Part shown: positions 33,642 to 42,920 of the stretch, in pieces
Position numbering within the stretch: position 1 is the stretch's first letter
Layout: every line of letters starts with the position of its first letter
Origin: CAYJHC01 sp964369465
GTDB taxonomy: Bacteria > Bacillota > Clostridia > Peptostreptococcales > Anaerovoracaceae
Length of the DNA: 64,000 nucleotides
Assembly: GCA_964369465.1 (NCBI GenBank)
Contig: CAYJEX010000001.1
Location: forward strand, 92,874 to 156,873
Direction: 5' to 3'
Notes under the pieces: model-generated
Database searches by the model: none
The model's input: only the letters and a program-made list of their open reading frames with translations
What the model was told of the DNA's origin: nothing
Position numbers and translations under genes: made by a program

Positions 33642-33657
33642 AATAAATAGTATTTAA

Positions 33658-33686
33658 AAGAGCTTCCCTTTTGGGAAGCTCTTTTG
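33658..33686. terminator. Bidirectional terminator between rubrerythrin and rpsR
   Basis: AAAGAGCTTCCC pairs perfectly with GGGAAGCTCTTT across TTTT, with A-runs and T-runs outside. The two genes converge here, and the symmetry allows it to serve both. Confidence 0.85.
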
Positions 33687-33703
33687 CATTTTTAAGAAAG
33701 TTA

Positions 33704-33943
33704 TTACTCAGCTACATAAGGTAGTAAAGCTACTGTTCTAGATCTTTTTATTGCTGTAGTTACGGCTCTTTGGTGAGCGGAACAAGTTCCTGTAACTCTT
33801 CTTGGTAAAATTTTACCTCTTTCAGTTATGTATTTTTTTAAAGTGTCTGTATCTTTGTAATCGATATTTTCTACTTTATCTGCGCAGAATTGGCAGACTT
33901 TTTTTCTTCTAAGGTTGTTTCCACCTTTTCTTTTATCGTACAT
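33704..33943 (-). CDS. rpsR: 30S ribosomal protein S18
   Basis: The 79-residue protein has the S18 core DYKDTDTLKKYITERGKILPRRVTGTCSAHQRAV. An N-terminal CQFC pair, with the later Cys, marks the zinc-binding form of S18. It is the last gene of the rpsF-ssb-rpsR operon. Confidence 0.96.
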   Translation of the reverse strand: MYDKRKGGNNLRRKKVCQFCADKVENIDYKDTDTLKKYITERGKILPRRVTGTCSAHQRAVTTAIKRSRTVALLPYVAE

Positions 33944-33984
33944 AGTTTCTCCCTTCGTAAGAAATTAAAATTTGGTATCATTAT

Positions 33985-34398
33985 TTAGAATGGAAGATCT
34001 CCGTCGTCATATGACTCAAAGCCTCCTGGCAAGCTGTCTGAGGATGGTTTAGAACCAGAATCTCCAGATTTGTTATTTGAGTCTCCCCATTCAAGAAATT
34101 GAATTCTTTCAGCTATTACTTCTGTGGTGTAAACTTTTACGCCTTCTTTGTTAGTATAGCTTCCAGTTTGTATTCGGCCTTGCACGGCAGCCATTCTGCC
34201 TTTGGCTAGGTATTTTTCGCAGTTTTCCGCTTGTTTCCCAAACACTACTATGTTAGGGAAATCAGTTTGTTTCTCTCCTGAAGAAGATTTTACAGGTCTA
34301 TCAATAGCTAAAGAAAATCTTGTGATTGCTAGTCCTTCGCCTGAATATCTTGTTTCAGGATCTCGTGTTAGTCTTCCGATTAAAACAACATTATTCAT
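33985..34398 (-). CDS. ssb: Single-stranded DNA-binding protein
   Basis: From 34398 it has 137 residues beginning MNNVVLIGRLTRDPETRYS, with AAGGAGG just upstream. A longer frame from 34452 would run into rpsF and is not used. The OB fold occupies about residues 1-105. A Ser/Gly-rich linker follows, and the acidic tip DDGDLPF that recruits repair and replication proteins is intact. It lies between rpsF and rpsR. Confidence 0.96.
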   Translation of the reverse strand: MNNVVLIGRLTRDPETRYSGEGLAITRFSLAIDRPVKSSSGEKQTDFPNIVVFGKQAENCEKYLAKGRMAAVQGRIQTGSYTNKEGVKVYTTEVIAERIQFLEWGDSNNKSGDSGSKPSSDSLPGGFESYDDGDLPF

Positions 34399-34408
34399 GG
34401 GACCCTCC

Positions 34409-34696
34409 TTATTCTGCGCTTTTATTAATAATGATATGTCTAATAACACCATCCATGATTTTCAGTCTTCTATCTAGTTCTTTTGGTAGATCTGGGTTTG
34501 CGTTGAACTCTAGCACAACATAATATCCGTCTTCTCTTTTTTGAATTGGATAAGCTAGTTTTCTCATTCCCCAAACATCTACTTTTTCTACAGATCCATC
34601 TTTAGAAATAATAGATTTTACAGTTTCGATTACTTCTTCTTTTTTTGAATCTTCTAGGATTGAACTGATGATGAATGTGATTTCGTAGTTTGTCAT
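34409..34696 (-). CDS. rpsF: 30S ribosomal protein S6
   Basis: The 95 residues start MTNYEITFIISSILEDSKKE and include VDVWGMRKLAYPIQKREDGYYVVLEF, the S6 signature. GGGAGG lies ahead of the ATG. It leads the rpsF-ssb-rpsR operon. Confidence 0.96.
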   Translation of the reverse strand: MTNYEITFIISSILEDSKKEEVIETVKSIISKDGSVEKVDVWGMRKLAYPIQKREDGYYVVLEFNANPDLPKELDRRLKIMDGVIRHIIINKSAE

Positions 34697-34722
34697 TTTT
34701 TCACCTCCCTATGGTCTATATG

Positions 34723-34742
34723 GCGTTACTAAATTGTAACGC
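34723..34742 (-). promoter_or_regulatory. Hairpin in the rpsF leader
   Basis: GCGTTAC and GTAACGC form a perfect 7-bp stem with a 6-base loop, 26 bases ahead of the rpsF start. Many bacteria have an S6:S18-binding leader in this position; the known motif could not be confirmed here. Confidence 0.4.
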
Positions 34743-34995
34743 AGAGAATGCACCAAAACAGTGCCTTTTAATTATAGACAAATTTGCAAGAAAAAGCAAG
34801 TCTTTTTAACAAATTCCTCTTTTTCAAAATCTGTATTTTTTATATTATATTGGATAAATTCCTCGTTTTTGGATTCGCACCTAAATTCGTCAAAATTCGT
34901 CTCAGTCTCCTTTTTCGTTATTGCTTTTTTTGATTATGTTTCAACCTTTTCATAGTCATCGATTTCTTTAAAGTTTTTGAAACAGTAGCGTGTTG

Positions 34996-36441
34996 TTAAA
35001 ATGGTCCGTAACCAATATATACGCAGAATAGAAGAACAGCTATTGAAAGCAACGCCATGATTGCTTGAATCTTCCATGTCCATCTAAACCATTTTGGATA
35101 ACTTACAACTGTTAAACTTAAAGCTATTAGTAATAAAGGGTTAGTAGGATAAAGCACATTAGAGAACCCATCCCCGAAGCAAAAGGCAGAAACTGTTGTT
35201 TGCTTCGTTACACCAACTATGTCGGTAAGTGGGGCAATAATTGGAAGTACAAGAAAAGCCTTTGCTGATCCAGAACTAATGAAAAAGTTGAATATTAGTA
35301 CGAAAGCATATATTAGTAATGCAGAGACATAAGGACTGGTACCGTCTATAGATGTCCCTACATAGTATAGTATAGTATCAAGAATTCCTCCATTTTCGAT
35401 TATTATTTTGACGGACATTGCTAATACAATTAAAAGACCTCCCGGAGCAACTCCAAGCATTCCTTTTAGGAAAGTTTTGAAAATGCCGCCTTTGAATTTT
35501 GAAACTTTAACAGAAATAACTGCTCCGATCAAAAATATTAAAGCCATCAAAGGAAGGGAAATACTGGAAATGGCTGGGACGAAAAACCCAACAGCAACAG
35601 TTCCTAACATTACACCAGTAGTTATTCCAAAACATAATAGGGCTTTTTTTAGTGCAGGTTCATTTTCAAATTTTATGTCATCCCCTGAGTATTTTTCTCT
35701 AGCGGAGCGGTCTTCTTCATATACTAATGAGAGCTTTGGATTTTTTTCGATTTTTCTTGCGTACCTACTTACGAAGAAATATAAAATTCCATATGTAATA
35801 AGAAATACAGGGATTCGTAAAAGGACTCCAGAAAAAGTAGGTAATCCAAGGATGCTTTGTGCTATTCCAACTGTAAAAGGATTTATTGTTGCGGTAGCAA
35901 ATCCAAAGCCGACAGCGAGAAGACTCATTCCTAGCCCAGTTAATGAATCCCATTTCAAAGCATATGCAAGGGCAACAATCAAAGGAACTAGAGCAATTGC
36001 CTCTTCCATTATTCCAAGAACAGAGCCTAGAAGCATAAAGCAAAACATGAGAATTGCCATTAATTTGTATTTGTTTTTTTCATATTTTGATACTAAATTT
36101 GATATTCCAAATTTGAGCATCCCAGCTGAATCCATAGCACAAACAGAACCTCCAATAATAAGGATGAATAAAATAATTACTATTACTGTTGCTGCATCTG
36201 AAGAAAGGAAGACCTCTATCGGAGCAGTAAACCATCTCCAAAATGGAAGGTCTGTAGCAGATTCGTTAAAAGTAAATGAGTTAGGGATTATTGTTTCTCT
36301 GCCATCGTCTAACAACTCCCGCTGAAAGCTTCCTTGAGGTATAAGTTTGGTAAGTATTCCTGCAACTATCATAAGTACAAAAATTATTCCGGCAGAAGAG
36401 AAGAATGCTTTTTTGCCTATAGCGACACCTTTTTGTTCCAT
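34996..36441 (-). CDS. YfcC/DcuC-family permease
   Basis: A 481-residue integral membrane protein with about eleven to twelve hydrophobic segments. Family features are the N-terminal IIFVLMIVAGILTKLIPQGSF, then GGSVCAMDSAGMLKFGI, GSVLGIMEEAIALVPLIVAL and NPFTVGIAQSILGLP, and near the end FFISSGSAKAFLVLPIIAPL. YfcC proteins are putative amino-acid or dicarboxylate transporters; basic amino acids are often suggested. In an ornithine fermenter an arginine/ornithine role is tempting but not shown. It is divergent from purB, and a possible minus-strand promoter lies in the shared 207-bp gap. Confidence 0.82.
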   Translation of the reverse strand: MEQKGVAIGKKAFFSSAGIIFVLMIVAGILTKLIPQGSFQRELLDDGRETIIPNSFTFNESATDLPFWRWFTAPIEVFLSSDAATVIVIILFILIIGGSVCAMDSAGMLKFGISNLVSKYEKNKYKLMAILMFCFMLLGSVLGIMEEAIALVPLIVALAYALKWDSLTGLGMSLLAVGFGFATATINPFTVGIAQSILGLPTFSGVLLRIPVFLITYGILYFFVSRYARKIEKNPKLSLVYEEDRSAREKYSGDDIKFENEPALKKALLCFGITTGVMLGTVAVGFFVPAISSISLPLMALIFLIGAVISVKVSKFKGGIFKTFLKGMLGVAPGGLLIVLAMSVKIIIENGGILDTILYYVGTSIDGTSPYVSALLIYAFVLIFNFFISSGSAKAFLVLPIIAPLTDIVGVTKQTTVSAFCFGDGFSNVLYPTNPLLLIALSLTVVSYPKWFRWTWKIQAIMALLSIAVLLFCVYIGYGPF

Positions 36442-36590
36442 ATTTAATCTCCTTTTAAATTTTTTCTAAATATATTTAAGTATATTATAACAAAATATCA
36501 TGTGTTTTGTTCAAAGCAAATTATATACTATTTGAGAAGAGACATATAGCTTGGAAGAATGATTTTAGTTTAGGAAGACTTCTCTATTTT

Positions 36591-36619
36591 TTGCCATTTG
36601 TAAGACAACATGTTATAAT
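36591..36619 (+). promoter_or_regulatory. purB promoter
   Basis: TTGCCA (36591-36596) and TATAAT (36614-36619) are 17 bp apart, about 30 bp before the chosen purB start. Confidence 0.7.
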
Positions 36620-36648
36620 TGAATAACGTAGAAAATAAGGAGGACACA

Positions 36649-38076
36649 ATGGACGATTCAAGATACAAAAATTATATAAGCCCTTTTAGCACTAAATATT
36701 CAAGTGATGCTATGAGATATGTTTTTTCTCCAGAAAAGAAATATAGAATGTGGAGAAAACTGTGGGTAGCGTTAGCAGAAGCCGAAAAGGATTTAGGTTT
36801 AGATATTACAGATGCCCAAATTGAAGAAATGAAAAAAAATATAGAAAACATAGATTATGAGATGGCTGAAGACTATACAAAACTATTGGAAGATGAGGTT
36901 TCAGCACATGCAGCAACGTATAGCAGACAGTGCCCTTTGGCTGCAGGAATAATTAATCTAGGAGGGTCTACAGCATATATATCAGATAATGCGGATTTGA
37001 TTGCTTTTGTAGATGCTTTAGATCTAGTGAAGAAAAAAATGCTAAATATTATGGATAGACTATATTCTTTTGCAGATCAATACAGAGATTTGCCCACATT
37101 GGCATTCACACATTTGCAACCGACAGATCCAACCACTGTTGGGAAGAGAGCCTCACTTTGGTTACAAGATTTAGTTATGGACTTTGAAGCTCTAGAATTT
37201 GTACAAAAGAATATTAAGCTATTAGGTGCAAAAGGAATATCAGGTACACAGCGAAACTTCTTAGAACTTTTTGATGATAACTTTAAAAAAGTAAGGAAGT
37301 TAGATTCTATTATATGCAAAAAATTAGGTTTTGAGCAATACTTCTATACTACAGGACAAGGATATCCAAGGAAACTAGATAGTCAAATCCTAGGAGTGTT
37401 AAGTGGAATTGCTCAAAGTGCACACAAGTTCTCTAATGACTTTAGATTGTTAAATCACTTAAAAGAAATAGATGAACCGGCAGGAAAAATGCAAGTTGAA
37501 TTTTCGAGCGCATTTAAAAGAAATCCAGTTAAAGTAGAAAGAATAGCATCGCTAGCAAAACATGTGATGGCATCAACTATTAATCCGACAATGGTAGCTG
37601 CGACTCAATGGTTAGAAAAGACACAGGATGATTCCGCAAATAGAAGAGTAACTCTTGGAGAAAGCTTCTTGGCAACAGATGGAATATTAGATACATACCT
37701 GGAAGTGGTAGAGAATATGACATTGTATCCAAAAGTAATTGAAAAAAATCTTAGAGAAAACTTACCTCTTGTATGTTGCGATGTTATTTTAGACTGGGCA
37801 TTTGCTTATGCAAAAGATAAAGATGATTTGTACGAAAAATTAACAAACCATGCAAAAGAATCGATAAGAGTATCTAAAGAAGAGGGTAGGGAAAACGATT
37901 TCCTTGCAAGAGTAGCTCAAGATGAAGCTTTTGGAATAAGTATGGAAGAACTAGCAAGCTTACTTAGACCAAGTAACTTTATTGGTTCGGCGCCAGAGCA
38001 AACAGAAGAGTTTTTGTTTGGAATAGTAGCCCCAATATTAAGCGCAAATAAAAAACACATTATCAAGTTTAAGTAA
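36649..38076 (+). CDS. purB: Adenylosuccinate lyase
   Basis: Catalyses two fumarate-releasing steps of purine synthesis. Starting at 36649, behind AAGGAGG, it has 475 residues of the PurB type with the long C-terminus. Motifs are HAATYSRQCPLAAGIINLGG, TLAFTHLQPTDPTTVGKRA and the flexible catalytic loop near GKMQVEFSSAFKRNPVKVE. A frame from 36619 would begin inside the promoter and is rejected. alr follows 38 bp later, so the two may be co-transcribed. Confidence 0.94.
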   Translation: MDDSRYKNYISPFSTKYSSDAMRYVFSPEKKYRMWRKLWVALAEAEKDLGLDITDAQIEEMKKNIENIDYEMAEDYTKLLEDEVSAHAATYSRQCPLAAGIINLGGSTAYISDNADLIAFVDALDLVKKKMLNIMDRLYSFADQYRDLPTLAFTHLQPTDPTTVGKRASLWLQDLVMDFEALEFVQKNIKLLGAKGISGTQRNFLELFDDNFKKVRKLDSIICKKLGFEQYFYTTGQGYPRKLDSQILGVLSGIAQSAHKFSNDFRLLNHLKEIDEPAGKMQVEFSSAFKRNPVKVERIASLAKHVMASTINPTMVAATQWLEKTQDDSANRRVTLGESFLATDGILDTYLEVVENMTLYPKVIEKNLRENLPLVCCDVILDWAFAYAKDKDDLYEKLTNHAKESIRVSKEEGRENDFLARVAQDEAFGISMEELASLLRPSNFIGSAPEQTEEFLFGIVAPILSANKKHIIKFK

Positions 38077-38114
38077 TGATATAAGGCGTTATGCCGCCAG
38101 TAGAGGGAAAACAA

Positions 38115-39248
38115 ATGTACTTAAAAGGTAAAAGGGCTGCTTGGGTAGAAATAAACAGAGAAAACTTACTCCATAACATTGATTCTGTAAAAAGAAAAGT
38201 GGGCGCTGACAAAGAAATATATGGAATAATTAAAGCGGATGGTTACGGACATGGAGCGTCTTTTGTTGCTAAAGCATTAATTGAAAAGGGTATTAATACG
38301 TTTGGCGTTGCGACGATCGAAGAAGCAATAGAGCTTAGGGAAGCAAAGATTACAGGAAGAATAATTATTTTAGGTATTACTCCACCTATGTGTGTCCCTT
38401 TTTTATCTGATTATAACTTAACAGCAGTTGTATCTTCTTTGGAGGCCGCAGAAGCTATATCCGAACTTGCTATTGCAAAAAGAAAGACAATGGACATCTT
38501 CATTGCTATTGATACAGGAATGGGTAGAATAGGCTTTACAACAGAAGATTATTCAATGTTAAATGACATTAAAAAAATCACACAGATGGATAGGTTGAAT
38601 ATCATGGGACTGTTCTCGCATTTTGCAACAGCAGACGCACTGGATAAAACATATGCAAAGGAACAAGAAAATGTTTTTAATTCTTTCTATAAGATAATAT
38701 CGGGACTTGGACTAAAAATGCCGATTAAGACAATGGCAAATAGTGCGGCCATAATGGAAATGCCAACAACACATTTTGATGCTGTTAGACCAGGGATAGT
38801 TCTTTATGGGTGCTATCCATCGACGGATGTAAACTACGCGAACTTAGATATACGACCAGTGATGTCAGTGAAAGCAAATATTGTTCATATCAAAAAAATC
38901 CCAATAGGGGCTACTGTGAGTTACGGGCAAAAGTTTGTTGCTAAAAGAGAAAGTATAATTGGAACGTTACCACTAGGATATGCAGATGGATATCCGAGAG
39001 CGTTTTCGGAGCATGCAAAAGTTATTGTAAATGGTAAGTTTGCACCTATTGCAGGTAATATATGTATGGACCAGTGTATGGTGGATCTTACAGATGTACC
39101 AGAAACTCAAATCGGAGATGAAGTAATTTTGATGGGAAGTGATGGAAGATTGAAGATATTGGCTGATGATATTGGTAAAGCAACACAGACTATCAACTAT
39201 GAAATAGTATGTGCTTTTGGACAAAGGCTCCCAAAAATATATTTATAA
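38115..39248 (+). CDS. alr: Alanine racemase
   Basis: PLP enzyme that makes D-alanine for peptidoglycan. The chosen start at 38115 follows AGAGGG and gives 377 residues beginning YLKGKRAAWVEINRENLLHN. The PLP lysine lies in GIIKADGYGHGA near residue 39. The second catalytic Tyr lies in ATVSYGQKF. GYADGYPRAFS and GNICMDQCMVDLT also fit. An upstream start at 38091 is possible but poorly preceded. This full-length, two-domain form differs from the short ornithine racemase family. Confidence 0.93.
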   Translation: MYLKGKRAAWVEINRENLLHNIDSVKRKVGADKEIYGIIKADGYGHGASFVAKALIEKGINTFGVATIEEAIELREAKITGRIIILGITPPMCVPFLSDYNLTAVVSSLEAAEAISELAIAKRKTMDIFIAIDTGMGRIGFTTEDYSMLNDIKKITQMDRLNIMGLFSHFATADALDKTYAKEQENVFNSFYKIISGLGLKMPIKTMANSAAIMEMPTTHFDAVRPGIVLYGCYPSTDVNYANLDIRPVMSVKANIVHIKKIPIGATVSYGQKFVAKRESIIGTLPLGYADGYPRAFSEHAKVIVNGKFAPIAGNICMDQCMVDLTDVPETQIGDEVILMGSDGRLKILADDIGKATQTINYEIVCAFGQRLPKIYL

Positions 39249-39252
39249 AAAG

Positions 39253-39285
39253 TGCAGGCGTGAAATGGAACGCCTGCATTTTTTA
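39253..39285 (+). terminator. Terminator after alr
   Basis: TGCAGGCGT (39253-39261) pairs perfectly with ACGCCTGCA (39270-39278), followed by TTTTTT. Confidence 0.85.
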
Positions 39286-39374
39286 TACAAAAGCAGATTT
39301 TCAAAATAAATTCTAGAAGTGATCATTGTGAAAACGTAGGGTGAAATTTAGAAGGATTTATTGTGAAATTATTA

Positions 39375-39403
39375 TTGACGAAATATTCACAAAAGTATAT
39401 AAT
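39375..39403 (+). promoter_or_regulatory. Promoter of the secondary alcohol dehydrogenase
   Basis: TTGACG (39375-39380) and TATAAT (39398-39403) with a 17-bp spacer give a near-consensus promoter and a leader of about 70 bases. Confidence 0.75.
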
Positions 39404-39481
39404 ATGTGTATGACAGACAAAAGAATAGCTAAAAATATGAATAATTTAATAAAAGACAAATGGTTTGTAAGGGAGGAAAAA

Positions 39482-40540
39482 ATGAAAGGTTTTGCAATGA
39501 AAAAAATTGGTGTAGTAGGTTGGACAGAAAAAGAAAAACCAACACCAGGACCAAATGATGCTATAGTTAGACCAACGGCAGTATCTCCTTGTACTTCTGA
39601 TATCCACACAGTATGGGCAGGAGCACTAGGTGAGAGAGACGACATGATTTTAGGACATGAAATGGTAGGAATAGTAGAAGAAGTTGGATCGGAAGTAAAA
39701 GACTTTAAAAAAGGAGATAGAGTTATCTCGGCTGCTATTACACCAGACTGGAACTCTGTAGAAGCACAAGGTGGATATGCAATGCACTCAGGAGGCATGC
39801 TTTCGGGATGGAAATTTTCTAATTTTAAAGATGGCGTTTTTGCAGAGTATTGCCATGTAAATGATGCTGATGGAAATCTTGCACATATACCAGAGGAAAT
39901 AGATGATGTGACTGCTGTAATGCTTTGCGATATGATGCCTACAGGATTTCATGGCGTAGAACTTGCTGGTGTAGAATATGGTGACAATGTGCTTGTTATT
40001 GGTATAGGACCAGTAGGACTTATGGCAGTTGCAGGAGCGGCGCTTAAGGGAGCAGCTCAAATTTATGCTGTAGGATCTAGACCTAACTGTATCGAAGTTG
40101 CTAAAGCTTATGGTGCGACAGAAATAATCAATTATAAAAATGGAACTATAGAAGAGCAAGTGATGAAACTTACAGATGGCAAAGGAGTAGACAAAGTTAT
40201 AGTTGCAGGTGGAGATAATGACACTTTCATAACTGCTATTGATGTTCTTAAGCCAGGTGGAGTTGTTGGAAATGTAAACTATCTTGGTGAAGGAGAGTTT
40301 ATCAGAATACCAAGAGTAGAATGGGGAGTTGGAATGGGTCACAAGAGCATTGTTGGTGGACTTATGCCAGGTGGAAGAAGACAAATGGAAAGACTGCTTG
40401 GAATGGTTAAGGCTGGACGACTAGATCCATCAAAACTTGTAACACATACTTTTGATGGCTTGGACAAAGTAGAAGAGGCTCTTTTGCTTATGAAAGATAA
40501 ACCTGCGAATTTAATCAAACCAGTTGTTTTGATAAAGTAA
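39482..40540 (+). CDS. NADP-type secondary alcohol dehydrogenase
   Basis: Zinc medium-chain dehydrogenase that interconverts ketones and secondary alcohols. From 39482, behind GGGAGG, it has 352 residues, the exact length of the Thermoanaerobacter brockii and Clostridium beijerinckii enzymes, which it resembles throughout (start MKGFAMKKIGVVGW). The catalytic zinc ligands Cys37, His59 and Asp150 are all present, with Glu60 beside them. The cofactor loop reads GIGPVGLMAVAGA and then VGSRPN; Gly-Ser-Arg in that place is the NADP-binding mark of this group. It has its own promoter and terminator. It likely helps balance redox during fermentation. Confidence 0.92.
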   Translation: MKGFAMKKIGVVGWTEKEKPTPGPNDAIVRPTAVSPCTSDIHTVWAGALGERDDMILGHEMVGIVEEVGSEVKDFKKGDRVISAAITPDWNSVEAQGGYAMHSGGMLSGWKFSNFKDGVFAEYCHVNDADGNLAHIPEEIDDVTAVMLCDMMPTGFHGVELAGVEYGDNVLVIGIGPVGLMAVAGAALKGAAQIYAVGSRPNCIEVAKAYGATEIINYKNGTIEEQVMKLTDGKGVDKVIVAGGDNDTFITAIDVLKPGGVVGNVNYLGEGEFIRIPRVEWGVGMGHKSIVGGLMPGGRRQMERLLGMVKAGRLDPSKLVTHTFDGLDKVEEALLLMKDKPANLIKPVVLIK

Positions 40541-40647
40541 TTTGTAGGAAGCATATCAATATATAGGCTGTAGTTAGGCATGATTGTATAGCTTGTGCAA
40601 ATTTCATAAGTAGAATTATATAATAACTATAGCACAAAAAATTTTGA

Positions 40648-40696
40648 AAAAAAGTAATGCAAATACCAAGAAGGAACTTTGCATTACTTTTTTATA
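40648..40696 (+). terminator. Terminator after the alcohol dehydrogenase
   Basis: AAAAAGTAATGCAAA pairs with TTTGCATTACTTTTTT across a loop of about 14 bases; the 3' arm ends in seven T. Confidence 0.8.
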
Positions 40697-40779
40697 ATAT
40701 AGTTTTTTTATAGGTTATTTATAAAAAACAAACTTTTTCTGTTGACATTAATACCCTCTACAGAAGGGAGCGATTTGCC

Positions 40780-40808
40780 TTGAAAAAATGACAAAAAAAG
40801 TATATAAT
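40780..40808 (+). promoter_or_regulatory. gyrB-gyrA promoter
   Basis: TTGAAA (40780-40785) and TATAAT (40803-40808) are separated by 17 bp. Confidence 0.75.
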
Positions 40809-40932
40809 TAAGTGTTAAACACACACTGTAATCAGCTAAACATTTTGAATAAATGCTGAATTCAGAATAATATGACAAGAAAACTTTTTGCTAGCAATTT
40901 TTATATGTCTAGAAAAAATAGAAGGGAAAAAC

Positions 40933-42876
40933 ATGGCCGATAAAACAAAAAACCAACAATATAATGCGGAGCAGATACAAGTCTTAGAAGGGTTAGAACC
41001 TGTAAGAAAAAGACCAGGGATGTATATAGGAAGTACAGGAGAAAAAGGTCTTCATCATTTAGTATATGAAATAGTGGATAATAGCGTAGACGAAGCTTTA
41101 GCAGGATTTTGCGATACTATTAATGTAACTATATTAGAAGGTGATGGAATCAAGGTAGAAGATAATGGCAGAGGAATGCCTGTAGATATACACCCTAAAT
41201 TAGGAGTTCCTGCTGTTGAAGTAATACATACAGTTTTACATGCAGGAGGAAAATTTGGAGGAGGAGGATATAAAGTCTCGGGAGGCTTGCATGGTGTAGG
41301 GGCCTCGGTTGTGAATGCTCTTTCGACAGAAATGACAGTTGAAGTAAAAAGAGACGGAGTTATATATCAACAAAAATATTCCAAAGGAAAAGTAATGACT
41401 GGCCTTTTGGAAACTGGGAAAAGCAAAAAAACAGGTTCGACTACTGTGTTTTGGCCAGACGAAGAGATTTTTGAAGAGACTTCATACGATTATGATACAT
41501 TGCAATATAGGCTTAGGGAAATGGCCTTCTTAAATAAAGGAATAACGATTTCGCTTACTGATGCAAGAGACAGCAAATTAAGAGAAGACACTTTTTGCTA
41601 TGAGGGTGGAATAAAAGAATTTGTTAAATACCAAAACATGAGCAAAGAACCTATACACAACGATGTTGTATATTTTGAAGTTGAAGGAAAAGATAAAACA
41701 GGGGAAGGAATGATGCAGGCAGAAGTAGCTCTTCAGTATACAGATAGATATACAGAAGTGGTTTTTTCTTATGCAAACAACATTAATACTACAGATGGGG
41801 GCTACCATTTGATGGGATTTAGAACTGCTATTACGAAAGCGCTGAATGATTATGCAAAAAAAAGCAAGTTCATTAAAGATGGTGACCCAGGGCTGACAGG
41901 TGATGATGTAAGAGAAGGACTAACAGCAGTAATTTCTGTAAAACTTACAAATCCCCAATTTGAAGGACAGACTAAGGCTAAGCTTGGTAATAGTGAAATG
42001 AGAGGTTTTGTTGAGACGGCTACAAACGAAAATGTGACAGCTTTTTTGCAAGAAAATCCTACTCAAGCAAAGGCAATAATTAATAAATGCTTGCAAGCTC
42101 AGCGTGCAAGAGAAGCGGCAAGAAAAGCTAGGGAAATAACAAGAAAGAACAGCATGATGGATGGGCTTTCTTTGCCAGGAAAACTAGCAGATTGTCAAGA
42201 GAAGGACCCTGCTCTTTCAGAAATCTTTTTGGTTGAGGGAGATTCTGCAGGTGGAAGTGCAAAGCAAGGTAGAGACAAAAAAAGACAGGCAGTTCTACCG
42301 TTAAAAGGAAAGATATTAAATGTAGAAAAAGCAAGACTTGATAAAATATTAGGATCGGAAGAAATAAAAAATATGATTACAGCTTTTGGATGTGGAATAG
42401 GAAACGATTTCAATTCAGAAAAACTTAGATATCATAAAATAATTATTATGACAGATGCAGATGTCGATGGGGCACACATTAGAACATTGCTTTTGACATT
42501 CTTCTATAGATACATGACGCCTCTTATTGAACAAGGATATGTGTATGCCGCGCAACCTCCTTTGTTTAGAACTAGGAAAGGGAAAAAGACATACTATACA
42601 TATTCAGAAAGAGAACAGGAAAAGTTAATGATTGATATTTCGAATGAACCAGGTGGAAAACCAGAGATTCAAAGATATAAAGGGCTTGGAGAAATGGATT
42701 TTAATCAACTTTGGGAAACGACAATGGATTTTAACCAAAGAACGCTAGTTCAAATTACTCTAGAAGATGTAGCTGCTGCAGATTCAATATTTACAACTTT
42801 GATGGGAGATAAAGTACCCCCAAGAAAGAAATTTATTGAAGATAACGCAAAATATGTTCAAAATTTGGATGTATAA
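40933..42876 (+). CDS. gyrB: DNA gyrase subunit B
   Basis: ATPase subunit of gyrase. The start at 40933 has AAGGGA upstream and gives 647 residues; a longer frame from 40888 is atypical. Motifs: QVLEGLEPVRKRPGMYIGST, DNSVDEALAG, GGGGYKVSGGLHGVGASVVN, then the TOPRIM segment with EGDSAGGSAKQGRD and MTDADVDGAHIRTLL. It is co-transcribed with gyrA, which begins 44 bp later. Confidence 0.96.
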   Translation: MADKTKNQQYNAEQIQVLEGLEPVRKRPGMYIGSTGEKGLHHLVYEIVDNSVDEALAGFCDTINVTILEGDGIKVEDNGRGMPVDIHPKLGVPAVEVIHTVLHAGGKFGGGGYKVSGGLHGVGASVVNALSTEMTVEVKRDGVIYQQKYSKGKVMTGLLETGKSKKTGSTTVFWPDEEIFEETSYDYDTLQYRLREMAFLNKGITISLTDARDSKLREDTFCYEGGIKEFVKYQNMSKEPIHNDVVYFEVEGKDKTGEGMMQAEVALQYTDRYTEVVFSYANNINTTDGGYHLMGFRTAITKALNDYAKKSKFIKDGDPGLTGDDVREGLTAVISVKLTNPQFEGQTKAKLGNSEMRGFVETATNENVTAFLQENPTQAKAIINKCLQAQRAREAARKAREITRKNSMMDGLSLPGKLADCQEKDPALSEIFLVEGDSAGGSAKQGRDKKRQAVLPLKGKILNVEKARLDKILGSEEIKNMITAFGCGIGNDFNSEKLRYHKIIIMTDADVDGAHIRTLLLTFFYRYMTPLIEQGYVYAAQPPLFRTRKGKKTYYTYSEREQEKLMIDISNEPGGKPEIQRYKGLGEMDFNQLWETTMDFNQRTLVQITLEDVAAADSIFTTLMGDKVPPRKKFIEDNAKYVQNLDV

Positions 42877-42920
42877 TTTATAGGTCTATTGAAGAAAAAA
42901 TAAGAATAAAGAGGGAAGAA

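Larger units (their letters stand above)
40541..40932. other. Intergenic region between alcohol dehydrogenase and gyrB
   Basis: This 392-bp stretch contains the dehydrogenase terminator (40648-40696) and the gyrB promoter (40780-40808). A leader of about 120 bases before gyrB has no credible gene and no strong structure. A solitary TTGACA at 40742-40747 has no -10 at the right distance. Confidence 0.6.

Noticed and set aside
34697..34995. Hidden small gene or RNA in the 299-bp gap right of rpsF
   Set aside because: Beyond the rpsF leader hairpin the stretch is A/T-rich with no start having a ribosome site; a TATAAT on the minus strand (34849-34844) has no good -35.
35408..36325. 305-codon open frame on the plus strand opposite the YfcC permease gene
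   Set aside because: The permease frame has clear membrane segments and family motifs; the opposite frame has neither a ribosome site nor a recognisable fold.
38115..39248. alr as the missing ornithine racemase
   Set aside because: It is a full-length two-domain alanine racemase; ornithine racemases belong to a shorter, distinct family.
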